A stretch of 64,000 bases of DNA. Origin: Meloidogyne chitwoodi. Taxonomy: Eukaryota > Nematoda > Chromadorea > Rhabditida > Meloidogynidae. Positions 37,980 to 49,113 of this stretch are shown in pieces. A program made the position numbers and the translations under genes. Within the stretch, counting starts at the first letter, position 1. The number at the start of each line of letters is the position of its first letter. The notes under the pieces were generated by a model. It did not search any database and was not told where the DNA came from. It saw nothing but the letters and a program-made list of their open reading frames with translations. The stretch lies in NCBI GenBank assembly GCA_015183035.1, contig JACZZP010000017.1, positions 2,046,001 to 2,110,000 on the forward strand, in the 5' to 3' direction.

Positions 37980-40900
37980 AAATAAAAGAAAAAAAGACCA
38001 ATAATTTTAAAATATTAATTTTACAATTGTAGTAGTTGAAAAAATGTGAAAGAGATGCAAATATATACTGAAAAAAAATATTAAAAAATAAATTTTAGAG
38101 ACTTGTTATAATTTATTATAATTTTTTTAAATTGCAAAAAAGCTTAAAAGATTAAAATATTATCAAATTTTTAATTATACTTCTCCCACGCTCAAAAAAA
38201 AAAATAAAAAAATTTTTTTATTTATTTAAAAAAATTCTAAAATTAGGGAAAAAAATAAAATTAATTATAATTTAGGTTAGGTAAAAAAAAGATTTTTTTT
38301 ATAATTTTTCTTAAAATTTAAAATAATTAAAAAATTGAGTATTTTTAGAAATTAAAAAAAAAATAAAATAATTAAATAAAATATATATACATTTATGGAA
38401 TTTAAAATAATAAATATAATTAAATAATATATAATTAAATTATAGAAGAGTAAAAAAAGGAAAAGCTGTGAAAAAAAATTATAAATAAAAATTAATTTTT
38501 ATTTATATTTAATTTATTTTAATTTATTAAATTAATATTCCAAAAAAGAAAATAAATATTTTAATTAAATTTTGTAAAATTAACAAAAAATATCAAATAA
38601 TAAAAATAAATAAAAAAACCTCAACATTAAAAAATACACTTTTGGATTTTTAAACTTTTTTTTTAAATTTTAAAAGAAACAAATAAATTTTTAAATGCCA
38701 AAAAAGTATAAAATGCCTAGGGAAAATAAATAAATAAAATGAAAGAAAAAATCAATTTTTTTTTTGTTTTGTGAAAAAAATAAAAAAGAAAAAATTGGGA
38801 ATATATTTTATATAAATAAAAATAGATATATTTATTTATTTATTCTTTTTTTTTATAAGAAAAAAATTTTTTTAAATAATTAATTTAATTTAAAAAAATT
38901 TTTTTAAATATTTAATTTGAAAAAAAATTTTTTTTTAAAAGGAGGATTAATTTATTCGTTAAAAAAATAAATTAAAAAAAAACATTTTGAAAAAAAAAAA
39001 TTAATTTTTTTAAAAGTTTTAAAGAAAAAATACAAAAAATTACTAATTAAAAAAAAAGATATAGTTAAATTAATAAATTTTAAAAATAAGAAATTATCAA
39101 AAATATACTAAAAAAAATTAGTTATTTTAAAATAATTTAGTGCTTCTTATCGCTTGGCACGTGCATAAAAAAAATTATTTTTTTTTTCTTAAAAAATTGA
39201 AAAAAAAAATATTATTTTTATTCTTGTATAAGAGAGAAAAGAGCTGTCGCAGTCATTTCTAAGGATATAAATAATACTAAAAAAGGAGAGGTTTTTTTAG
39301 ATGTAAGAAATAAAAATAAAATAAAATAAAAAGCGTCTATAAAATACATAAAAGGTACTTTTCCGTTATGGGCACAAATGTCCGCAAGTTTTTGTCTGCA
39401 AAAATTTAATATTTTTCTCAAAAAGGATTATTTTAAAAAATATTTATGTGCATGAGTATAGTTTCCACTAATATTATATATCAGGACGAACACCTTTTTG
39501 GCCATGGCACGAACTAAAACGCCACATAGGGATCAGTTTTTCACTTTTTTCATCTCAAACGGACAACAAACTCGTTCCTTATGTAGAATTCCACAATTTT
39601 AAAGAAATTTTGCTGCATGGGTTTCATCAGGCATTTCAAAAAGCATTTTTATATAATTGTAACTCATTTTGTAAAATTAGAATTTTATAGATTAAAAAAA
39701 ACTTAATTAATACCTTTTATATACCAAATAATTTATAAATAATCTTTATAATAGTTGTGGATACTCATGCACATAAATATTTTTTAAAAATAATCCTTTT
39801 TGAGAAAAATATTAAATATTTGCAGACAAAAACTTGCGGAAATTTGTGCCTATAACGGAAAAGTATCTATATATATAATGGAATATATTTATATTTTTTA
39901 GTTTTATAAAAAATAAAAAGAAATTAAAAAGAATAAATAAATAAATATATTTTTAAATTTTTTAACAATTTTTTCTTTTAAAGTTTTCTAGAAATTTAAA
40001 GTTAAATATTTTAATTAAAAAAAAAAGAAGAATATATGTAATTATTTTTAATTAAACAGAAATTGAGAGGAAAGAAAAGAGAGAGTTGTCTAATATTAAA
40101 AATTGTTTTAAAATTTAAATCTAAAATTTAAAAAAAAAATATATTTAAATTTATTAAAATTATATTTCAAACAATTTTGAAATTTTTAATTTTAAAATAA
40201 TAATTTTTCTCCTTTTATTTTTGAATATTCCAAAGAAACATTGTGTATGTGTCTATTATTTTTGTTATCTCTTTCCTCTTCTTAAATAAATTTTTTTTTA
40301 AAAATAATAAAATAATGTGGTGGTGGTTTCCTTGGGTTTTTTATTATTATTGAATTTATCAATAGAAATTATAATAAAAAATATTAATAAAAATGAGCAA
40401 AAAAATAAAAAGAAAAATGTAATAAAAAATAAATAATATTTAAAAATTAGAAAAAAAAAATAAAAAAAAAATTTTAGAATCTATTCTCAAATTTATATTA
40501 TTTTCCTTTTTAATTAATATCCCAAGAATAAAAAAAAATTAAAAGATAAAAAATAATTCCTAAAAAAGCAACAAAAAAAATTAATTTAAATAATTGCAAC
40601 TGACAGGAAGAAAAAATTAATTTAAAAAAAAAATCTCAAAGAATAAAAAACAAAGAGGAGCTAAAAGAGAAAATATTTTTAATTTGCAAAAAAAAAAATA
40701 TTTAGAAAGAAAAAACATTAAAAATGTTTAACGTATAAAAAAAGAAAATAATTTTTAAATAAAAATACCTTAAAAATATGTTGAGAAAATTGTGTGTTGT
40801 AATATTAATAATAAAAAGACCCTCTTAAAGCAATTAAAGCAAAAACAGCAACATTTCCTTTCCTTATCTTAACAATTTTTGATAATTTAAATTTTAATAA

Positions 40901-41271
40901 ATATTTATAAAAAAACCTTAAAATACTCTCCTCCAAATATCCATTTCCAAAAATAAAAACATTTATTTACTAAAAAGTAAAATCTGGCGCCAACACCAAT
41001 TCCACCAAAACATCATCACAAATTTTCTAAAAATAAAATTATTCTATTATTAAAAGAAAGAAAAATAAAATAGAAAAATATTTAAAAAAAAATAAAAATA
41101 CTTTAAAAAATATATATAAATATAATTAAACATATTTTATATGTAAAAAATTATCAAAATCAAAAAGTCTTGAAAATAAATAAAATGAGGTCGTCAAAAC
41201 AATTTTTAACACAAATATAATAACTATTTTACTAAATTATTTTTATTATCAAAATTCTTTAAATTTTTCAT
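37980..41271. other. Spacer upstream of unc-13
   Basis: 3.3 kb of A/T-rich DNA between the unc-13 start and the innexin stop, expected to hold the long-isoform promoter. The only structured item is the long inverted repeat at 39355-39866. No ORF resembles a protein family. Confidence 0.5.
39355..39866. mobile_element. Inverted-repeat element with about 105-bp arms
   Basis: Left arm 39355-39461 and right arm 39761-39866 are near-perfect reverse complements (e.g. TACTTTTCCGTTAT at the outer end and TTTATGTGCATGAGTAT at the inner end). The 300-bp spacer is relatively GC-rich (TTTTTGGCCATGGCACGAAC). The size and long terminal inverted repeats suggest a non-autonomous DNA transposon. Ends are not flanked by an obvious duplication. 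Confidence 0.75.
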
Positions 41272-42902
41272 CTATTTAGAAGTAATTGTTGTAGAAATAC
41301 TATTAATATCAGTATTACGTTGATTCTGGATTTGATCATTTTGAAAGAGTTGATAAAGACGAGAACAAACTTCAACGCAGACTAATCCACCCAAATTTTT
41401 TCGCAAAAAGTGGAAAAGTAAAAGACCATCACATCCCAAAACATTTTTACTAAAACGTTTGATACTGCGATTATCTTTTTGAAAAAAAAATTTCTTTAAG
41501 ATAAACAAATTAAATTTAAAAAATAAAATATTTTAAGAAAACCTAAAGTTGTTCGTGTCGCATCATCCCCAAAAACATCACGATCATTGACAAGAGACAA
41601 AAAATCTTGAACAAAATGTGACTGGTAGGCATGACAAAACCAAAGTCGAGCATAGTACACAAAAGCAAAGATGGACATTGCAAGGAGTGCATAATACCAA
41701 AAGAAGAGAATAAGAAATACCTTTAAAATAATATAACATTATTTAATAAAATGTTTGAAAAAAACCTTTTCATTAAGCATATTAATTCCAAGTGTACATT
41801 GAACTTCTTGAGTTATACCTCTCTTAACTGATCCAAGAAAGTCACGGTCAAATTCACAATATGCCATGCGAGGAAAGTAAACAAAATAATTTTGAAAAGG
41901 AGAGGTTAATGTTTCAAATGGAATGAAGATTTGACGAGCAACCTAAAAAAATAAAAAGTAGATTAAAAGGGAAGAAATTTAAAGGATAAAAACTTACAGT
42001 AACACCCCAAAATGGATTTCCATAGCCAATGAAAACATTAAGAAGAAAGATTTGTCCAACAATCATCAACAAATTTGCCAATTTGAAGAGAGTATAAAAC
42101 AGAATTGTTTTACTGCCAATTCCACGCATTCCTCGATGTTTGACAATCTTTAGTTTAAAAAACGTTTAGAATAAAATATAGAAAGTAAAAAACCTGAAAA
42201 ATATAGTTGGCGGCCATGTCCACATTTTTTAAACGCAGATCCGCAGCTTCACTTTTTACTTTTTCACATAGGTCGTGAACAACAGAAAAGTCAACATCTA
42301 AAAAATGAAAATTTAATGTGGAAGGACAAAACAATGTCATATATTTTACATCAAATGATTCTTTTAAACCTGAACTGGAGTGTCCTAAACGAAGCAAAAA
42401 ATGAGGTAAGCGCATTCCAACGGCTAGACCAATGAGAAGAAAAGGAACCCATTGGTAGTAGTTAACATAAATACGCTCCACACTTTTGTCCTCACCAAAG
42501 TAGTCAGTCGGAATTTCATTTCCATCAATATAATCCAAATTTGTTGGAGTCACAGATTGTATTTTCATATATGTGCCAGTTACATGACAGTACTGATGAA
42601 CAAAACTTGCCCAAGCTCCTTAAAGAGAAATAGAACTTAAGGGTAACTAACATTAATCATAAAAGAACCTGAAAACTCAGTTGGGACCATACAATTAATA
42701 GGTTTCCCAAAGTTGTCAATCGTACCAGTAACAAGCATAAAGATTGTCAGCAAAAGAGGCGTGTAATGACAGCAACAACGGTCAACATAATCAAAAAGGC
42801 AAACCTTTTTCGGACTAAAAACAAGATTTAGTTTCAATTTTAACTAGAATCAACTAAAAATAACCTGATAAAACGGGCAACGGAGTCAATTACTGCACGC
42901 AT
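41272..42902 (-). CDS. Innexin gap-junction subunit
   Basis: Innexins form gap junctions and hemichannels in invertebrates. My model has seven exons (42865-42902, 42669-42814, 42194-42618, 41998-42147, 41766-41942, 41543-41720, 41272-41474), all phases matching, giving 438 aa, or 414 aa if a 72-nt in-frame intron (42317-42388, donor CAG|GTTTAAA, acceptor TTTTTTAG) is removed. Visible signatures: YYQWVPFLL at the second membrane segment; two Cys in extracellular loop 1 (CMVPTEFSGAWASF, YCHVTG); two in loop 2 (YCEFDRDF, QCTLGINMLNEKVF). Four membrane spans are apparent. The C-terminal tail is short and Gln/Asn/Ser-rich, ending TTITSK. Paralog identity within the family not determined. Confidence 0.93.
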
Positions 42903-43397
42903 TTTTCAATAGAAATTTTTAATTTTTTCAATAAACTTGTGAATAACTAAAAAATAAAAATTTGAAAGTCTAAATAACAAAGAGCCAACAGTTTTAAGTA
43001 AAAAATTGTCAAGTAATCTTCACAAATCAATACACAAGAAAAAAACAAAAAAATAATTAGACGCTTACTATTATATATTTTGAAATATTTCAATATGGAA
43101 ATTCATAATAACTAACAATAAATTTATTTTTAGTACACCAAACAGAAAATATTTCGAAACACCAACAACCTAAAAATCGTACAATTCAACAATTTCAATT
43201 AGGAAAATTGTTCAAAATAACTAAATAAAGAATCTTTCGAAATATCAAATTGGCTTTTTGAGTCTTTGAACGATTTTATGGGACAATCAATAGGATATAA
43301 TTTTCTCTACAACAATTACATATCAAAAAATATACAGTATATATTACATATATTTGTTTTTCTCTATTTCCTATTTATATATTAATCACTCCTTGAT

Positions 43398-44353
43398 TTA
43401 GTCAGATACTTCATTAGAGTCACTATTACTTTCACTTCCAAATCTCCCAGAATCAGAGTTACGACCTGGCAGATTATAGACTTCGCTTTTTTCCGAAGAC
43501 GATTCTTCAGTTGTCGAAGTTTCTGAAAAATAAACACAAAAACATTAAAAAATTTAAATAGAAACCTCCTTGTGATGTTGAACTACTTGTAGTAGCACTC
43601 AGCTTTGGCTTATGAGTCTTTGCAGTTTTTGCACTAACATGTTCATCTGCCTCCAAGTCTGCTTTCAATTCTTCTGCCAAACGCATTTCAGATAAACTAT
43701 TCCTTGCAGACACAAATTCTCCTTTTGCTGTTTTCATATTAGCACGTGTTTTACGCAATTCTTCTTGATGTTCTCTTTCACTTAGTGACATCATAGACGA
43801 TGGAGGACGACCAAGTGATGTAGAACGAGTTAATGATGAAGCGACTGACAGTTCTTGAGTTTTTGATATATGAGAGCCAGAAGAACTCGCCTTTGCTCTG
43901 TCTACAACTACTGGCGGAGCCTTAAAAACGGGGAATTTTTTCACATTTTTAATAGAAAAAACCTCTTCTTGTTTGAGAATAGGATATTCTTCCTTTTGCT
44001 TGGTTGGCCGATAGAAGATAAAAGTGATTGTATAGGCAGTGGCTGTTCTAAAGACAATTAATTAAAAATTTTAATTTGTAAAAAAATTTACATTATCAAG
44101 TAGACAAATGCAAAAATAGCCATGTACGTCCAAATCTCAGCATACTCTGGAAGTCCCTATGAGTCAACAGATAACTATAAAATAATTTAAAAAATAATAA
44201 ATGAAAATAATACTATTTGATCTCCCGTTTTGCAATCTTTCGTCCTAGATGTTCAGCAACATTATTATTATTATAAGCAACCAATGCAGGAAAAGCAACG
44301 ATTAGATTGAAGAACAAATTGAAGAATACAAATAATAGAAACAACAACATCAT
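43398..44353 (-). CDS. Unrecognised single-pass membrane protein
   Basis: The ATG at 44353 opens a strong signal-peptide-like sequence (MMLLFLLFVFFNLFFNLIVA), then a short luminal part with GRKIAKRE. A second exon (GLPEYAEIWTYMAIFAFVY) plus the next (TATAYTITFIFY) form one membrane span. A cytoplasmic tail follows with PTKQKEEYPILKQEE, a Ser/Thr-rich block, a probable helix/coiled coil (SEREHQEELRKTRANMKT to RLAEELKADLEADE) and an acidic Ser-rich end (SDSNEVSD). Phases of the last four exons agree. The junction of exon 1 with exon 2 does not resolve to an in-frame GT-AG pair, so the N-terminal part is less certain and could be separate. No family recognised. Confidence 0.6.
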
Positions 44354-44506
44354 CACTTTATTTGACGAAGAAAATATAAGGCAGTGTTGAAGTAAGAAAA
44401 CAAACTGATTAAAAGAGGCTTTTATACTCTCTAAAAAATATGGTTAGAATCTTTTTTTCTAAATCTTTATTCAAAACTATCCCTCTCAACGTTTTATTTT
44501 TCAAAA

Positions 44507-44615
44507 CGTTGTTTGTGTATCACCCCATTTATTCGCATGAAAATATTTTACCGTTATGTCGTTTTTTTAATGTACACTACTTTCTTGCGAATAAATGGGG
44601 TGAATACAAACAAAA
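44507..44615. mobile_element. Small palindromic MITE, family 1 copy 2
   Basis: Arms ATCACCCCATTTATTCGCA and TTGCGAATAAATGGGGTGAA enclose about 50 bp. This is the same arm sequence as 33201-33317. It lies about 150 bp upstream of the membrane-protein gene, so it may sit in its promoter. Confidence 0.78.
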
Positions 44616-44783
44616 CAAATTTCAACTATTCGTTCAACCAATAAATTAATAGATATATTACAATTATAATATATTTAAAAAAAATATATTTTTTATTTTA
44701 CATACAACAAAAATCTAAATTAAAAAAAAACAATGAGGTGAAAAATTATTTACAAAAGAATTTAAAAAAATATATTAAAACAC

Positions 44784-45360
44784 GGTACTTATGCCCTTAT
44801 TCCACCCCCCTCCTTCTTCAATGCCGCGCCCTTTTTTTAATGCGCCGAAAAAATATTCTAGACTGCTTGATTGAAATTGCCTTAGGAAAACTTTGATGTG
44901 TAAAGGCATGTTAAATTTAAAATGATAGCGTTACTATTTGTGCCATCATTTTAAAAAATAAACACATTATTAAAATGAACTATGATCAATTAATTCGTAA
45001 TATTAATGAACTTGGAAACGGTGATCATGAATTAGGAAGCATTAGATTCTTTCAACGACGTGGGATTTTGCATCAAGAACGTAATTGTGAGAAATGTGTG
45101 TTTTTGTTCCGTCGCTCGTCCAATATCAACAACAAATCTGTTTTTGATGATATTTTGAATGGGATTAACAATTTTATGCCTCCTTTTTAATTTCTGTTGT
45201 TTTGTTTTCTTTTTTTATTAATTTATAAATATATACATATTTACACATCAAAGTTTTCCTAAGGCAATTTCAATCAAGCAGTCTAGAATATTTTTTCGGC
45301 GCAGTAAAAAAAGGGCGCGGCATTGAAGAAGGAGGGGGGTGGAATAAGGGCATAAGTACC
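44784..45360. mobile_element. Internally deleted Merlin-like DNA transposon
   Basis: A 577-bp element has about 120-bp terminal inverted repeats (GGTACTTATGCCCTTATTCC at each end, very few mismatches). It is flanked by perfect 8-bp duplications TAAAACAC (44776-44783, 45361-45368). The interior keeps a plus-strand ORF whose RRGILHQERNCEKC resembles the N-terminal Cys-pair region of Merlin/ISXO2-type DDE transposases, but the catalytic part is missing. Length of target duplication and GG terminus also fit Merlin (8-9 bp). The element ends 7 bp beyond the receptor stop codon at 45375. High arm identity suggests a fairly recent insertion. Confidence 0.82.
44975..45190 (+). pseudogene. Truncated transposase N-terminus inside the Merlin-like element
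   Basis: A 71-codon ORF from a true ATG to TAA. It has a helix-like start (MNYDQLIRNINELG), then SIRFFQRRGILHQERNCEKC. That pattern, a hydrophobic 'FxxxxGIL' followed by C-x2-C, is typical of the zinc-binding start of ISXO2-like transposases. The second Cys pair and the whole catalytic domain are absent, so it is a remnant. Assignment is by motif resemblance only. Confidence 0.5.
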
Positions 45361-45374
45361 TAAAACACTTTTAA

Positions 45375-48300
45375 TTAGATATCTTGTGCTCTAGCCGTAT
45401 AATACTAAAAAATAAAAAAATTATTAAAAAAATATATATATATAAAAAATTAACCATCCAATAAATAAGATTGAAGAGACCAAAAGTTATTGGAAAAATT
45501 TTTTGACAAAATCTTTTTAAAAAAAAATTAATAAATATTAAAAAAAAGTTTAAATTTAATAAACAAGAAAAAACCTGTCCAAATCTTCCCCTGTCCATTT
45601 ACTAAATAATTTTGGTGTCACAATTTTTGGAGTTTGTTGTCTTCGACGTTTTAATGACATTGCTCTTTTCATCCATGTTCTAGCAACTATTGCAGCAGCT
45701 TCATTTGATTGATCAAAACGATTAATATTTGAAGTTAAAGGATGATCAGATGAACGTCTTTAATTTGAAAAAAATAATAATTTGGAGGTTTTTTTCAAAT
45801 AATTTATCAAAAAAAGGGTTTACCATTTAATAAACACAAAAAAACGGCAAAAAACAAAGAAAAAATAACCTTGGAAGTAAAATTCCTGTAACAGAACCTC
45901 GATATTGTGGTATCATAAGAAGTTGGTGATTAATATTGTTAGTACTGTAAAAGTTTATATTAAATTATAAAAGGTGTTAATGAAAGAAAGAAGAAAAAGT
46001 AAATTAAAAAATTCCAAACTTATTTAAAAAAAATCAAAATATTAGTTGAAAACAAAAAAAAATTGTTAGAAAACAGCAAAAATATTTTTTTTAAATATTT
46101 ATAAAAAAATACTAACCCTTCTTCACCCATAAATATTGAAGCCATTTCTCCATTATTATCAGAACGTGATATTCTCAAATGTTTTTGCCAATCAGAAGAT
46201 CCAGGTGTTGCTGTAGAAACACCTACTGCTGCAGCAATTGCTGTTGGTCCTGAACTTCCTGTTGAGTCTATTCTTTGAAGACGACGCTTTATAAATAAAA
46301 TATAAATAAATTTCTCTTAATTAAAGGAATTACAAATTTTTGAAAAATTTAGACTTTTAAAATAATTTTTACTAAAAATTTTATAACCCAATAAGTTTGT
46401 ATGAAAGAAAAATTTTTTTTTAAAAATCATAAAATAAATATAAACCTTTGTATTATCATTAAAAGTTCGTTGTAATGCTTTACGTGCAAAACTAGTTCCA
46501 ATACTTGCCATTCTTTTAGTACTACTTCCACTTTCATCTTCAAATTGTTCCATTCGAGAAGATGCTGCATTTGCTTCCTTTTTTTAAAAAATATAAAAAT
46601 TGAACTATTATAATAAAAAACCTTTTCTAATATTCCAACCATTGCTAATTCACAAATAGACAAAAATATATAAGCTACACAACCCATCATAAATAAATCA
46701 ACTCCTTTAATATAACTAACCTTTACAAGAAGAAAAATTTTAATTTTAAATAAAAAACAATTAAAAAATACTTTAGGTAAACTTCTGCCAACATTAGCAT
46801 ATTGCATTGTTAATGCTAACATTGAGGAAACTCCAAGGGTTACCCTAAAAAAATATAAATTTTTTTCAATAAAAAAGTTTAAAGAAAAAACCTTGCAGGT
46901 AAAGATCTTCGATCTAGCCAAAATGAAATCCAAGAAATGAGAACCATACAATAAGTAGGCAAATAAATTTGAAGAATGTAGAATCCATAAGAGCGACGAA
47001 AATAAATTTTTATATTTAGCTAAAATAGAAAAATTAATTTTTAAATTTTTTTATTAAAAAAAATACTTGATCCCAGACACCAGCAGGATATTCAAACGTA
47101 GCCTTTACATAATGATAATGAGCAAGGTGAAAATCAGGTAAACTAACCTAAATAAAATGACAAAATTTTTAATTAAATAAAAAATCTTTTTTTTACATTT
47201 CCAAATATTTCAACAGGTTTTCCTTGTCGTTTCCAATGAAGCCTAACCTTTCCAACATTAAAAGAATAACTTTCAAATACTGTAGTACATTCAACCCTAT
47301 CCATCTTTATTAAAAGAAATATATTTTTTAAAAAAGAAAAAAAAATAAACAAACCGGGAACGTTGTAAATTCAAATTCACATGGTGATTCAATTGCTATC
47401 CTATAATTAAGCCAAACTGTTCCATTAGGAAATATTGCTAAAATAAAAAAAATTTTAAAAATTAAAAATAGAACAAAAAAACCTAAAAATATATTTGGTG
47501 TTGGTGACGAATGTGTGAATGAAGCTTTAGAGTTGACTATACAAACATTAGGGATCCAAAGATTATCAACCTAAAAAAATATTTAATTTGGCAAAATATT
47601 ATAAATAAACAATTCTTTAAAATTTCTTTTCAGCTTTAAAATTTTCCCAAATCCTAATCCTTAAATACATACCATTCGATGCGATAATGACAAGTTTGTA
47701 AGGCATTGAGCACCTTCTTCTTGCTGGCAAAAAAGTTAAGAGAAAACTTTTATTTTTTTAACCTCAAAATTTAGTCCAGGATCATGCCAAATTTGTGAAA
47801 GCATTATATCCATTTTTGAAGAAGAAAGAAGTTCGTTAATTTCTGTGACCTTTTTTTAAAAATAAATTGACCTTAAATAAATTAAAAAAAAAACCTTTTG
47901 AATAATTAATTCAATTTCAACATCTACACCTTTTATTGAAGGTACCAAATTACGATCATAACGTTTTAGAAGATCAGTCAAAATTCTTTTAAAAAATAAG
48001 AAAAAATTTTTTTATAATAACCTTGTTGCATGCTTCTCAGCTTGTCCCAATACACATTGTTGATCACCTTCATTTTCTACATATTTTAACATTAAACCAC
48101 CAATATCAGCATCTAAAGCTTCACGATCCTTACTAGAAGATTCAACACGTTTTTCAAAATCTTCATATTTACTTGAATGATGATGAATTGAAGATGGTGG
48201 ATTGGATTGGACACAACGGTCAGAGACTTTTGAACGATGAAAACCCTAAAAAACAAATTCTCATAATTACGAAGTCTCTCTTAATCAATTAAAAATAAAT

Positions 48301-49113
48301 CAAAGACGTTTCTAAAGGAAAAACATGGACATGCACCTCCGAAAACTATTTTATTTCGAGTCCCTATGGGACTCGAATCGCGAAGGTCTCAACACAAAAC
48401 CAACACACTTGCACTTAGCCACAATCGACCATTAAGAATTAAACTTTCATTTTCAATATAATAAAATAAAAAATTTTATTCAATAATAACCTGTCTACAT
48501 TCACAAGTAATTTGTCCGTTTGTCCATCTTTTGCAATAAGAAGAGCGTAAATCACATTTAATACAATCTTTATCAATTAATTTTTTTGTTGTTTCTTCTA
48601 AAGAATTAAAATTTGTTGGAGAATCTTCCAAATTATTTGAAGTTGAAGCAAAAATTTCCTCAACTTTTTCTTCTTCCAAAGGTAAAGATGAAGTTTTACA
48701 CATTTGAATATTGAAAATAAATAAAATAAAAAATATTAACAAAAAAGAATAAAATAAATCAAGTTGAGATGAAGGTTTTTGAATATTTTTAGTTAACAAA
48801 ACTGAAAAAATATTTTATTTAAAATATTTTTTGAAAATAATTTATGCGGGGAATAAGGATTACGGGGAATTTGTGTCAAGAAAAACTCACACTCAAAAAG
48901 GCACAGATTCATCGGAAAATTAAAAACTAATTCAAATTTAAAAATAATTTATCTCCTCAGACTCTAATGTCCTTATTTAAAATAAAATTGTCAAAGTACA
49001 AAACACCAAAAAAACAAAATACCCAAAATAATTTAATCTCTACCTGCTGATTTTTTGAAATTTGTATAATTGTTGATTCTTTTTATTATTAATAAAGAGC
49101 ACTTTTTTTGCAT
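45375..49113 (-). CDS. Cys-loop ligand-gated anion channel subunit with N-terminal EGF-like domain
   Basis: Pentameric receptor subunit of the GABA/glycine/glutamate-gated chloride type. The canonical Cys-loop is present ([15 protein letters not shown], 13 residues between Cys). TM2 carries the anion-selectivity signature [19 protein letters not shown]1 ([20 protein letters not shown]), TM3 ([20 protein letters not shown]) and TM4 near the stop ([11 protein letters not shown]) are visible, with a Ser-rich TM3-TM4 loop. The N-terminal exon encodes a hydrophobic segment, then [21 protein letters not shown] and, from the next exon in phase 0, [12 protein letters not shown]: six Cys in EGF-like spacing. 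The start at 49113 is inferred from a small exon ([15 protein letters not shown]) whose phase-1 end fits the next; otherwise the start is unknown. Agonist unknown. Confidence 0.85.
48345..48430 (-). repeat. tRNA-like sequence in receptor intron
   Basis: On the minus strand, TGTGGCTAAGTGCAAG (A-box-like) and GCGATTCGAGTCCC (B-box) lie at tRNA spacing, followed by GGGACTCGAA that can hairpin with the B-box region. It sits in the intron that splits the EGF-like domain. Stems are degenerate, so it is probably a tRNA-derived repeat. Confidence 0.45.

Noticed and set aside
42317..42388. Extra 24 residues (LKESFDVKYMTLF...) in the innexin
   Set aside because: The stretch has GT...TTTTTTAG ends, is exactly 72 nt and in frame, and is not typical innexin sequence; it is probably an intron, though I kept both options.
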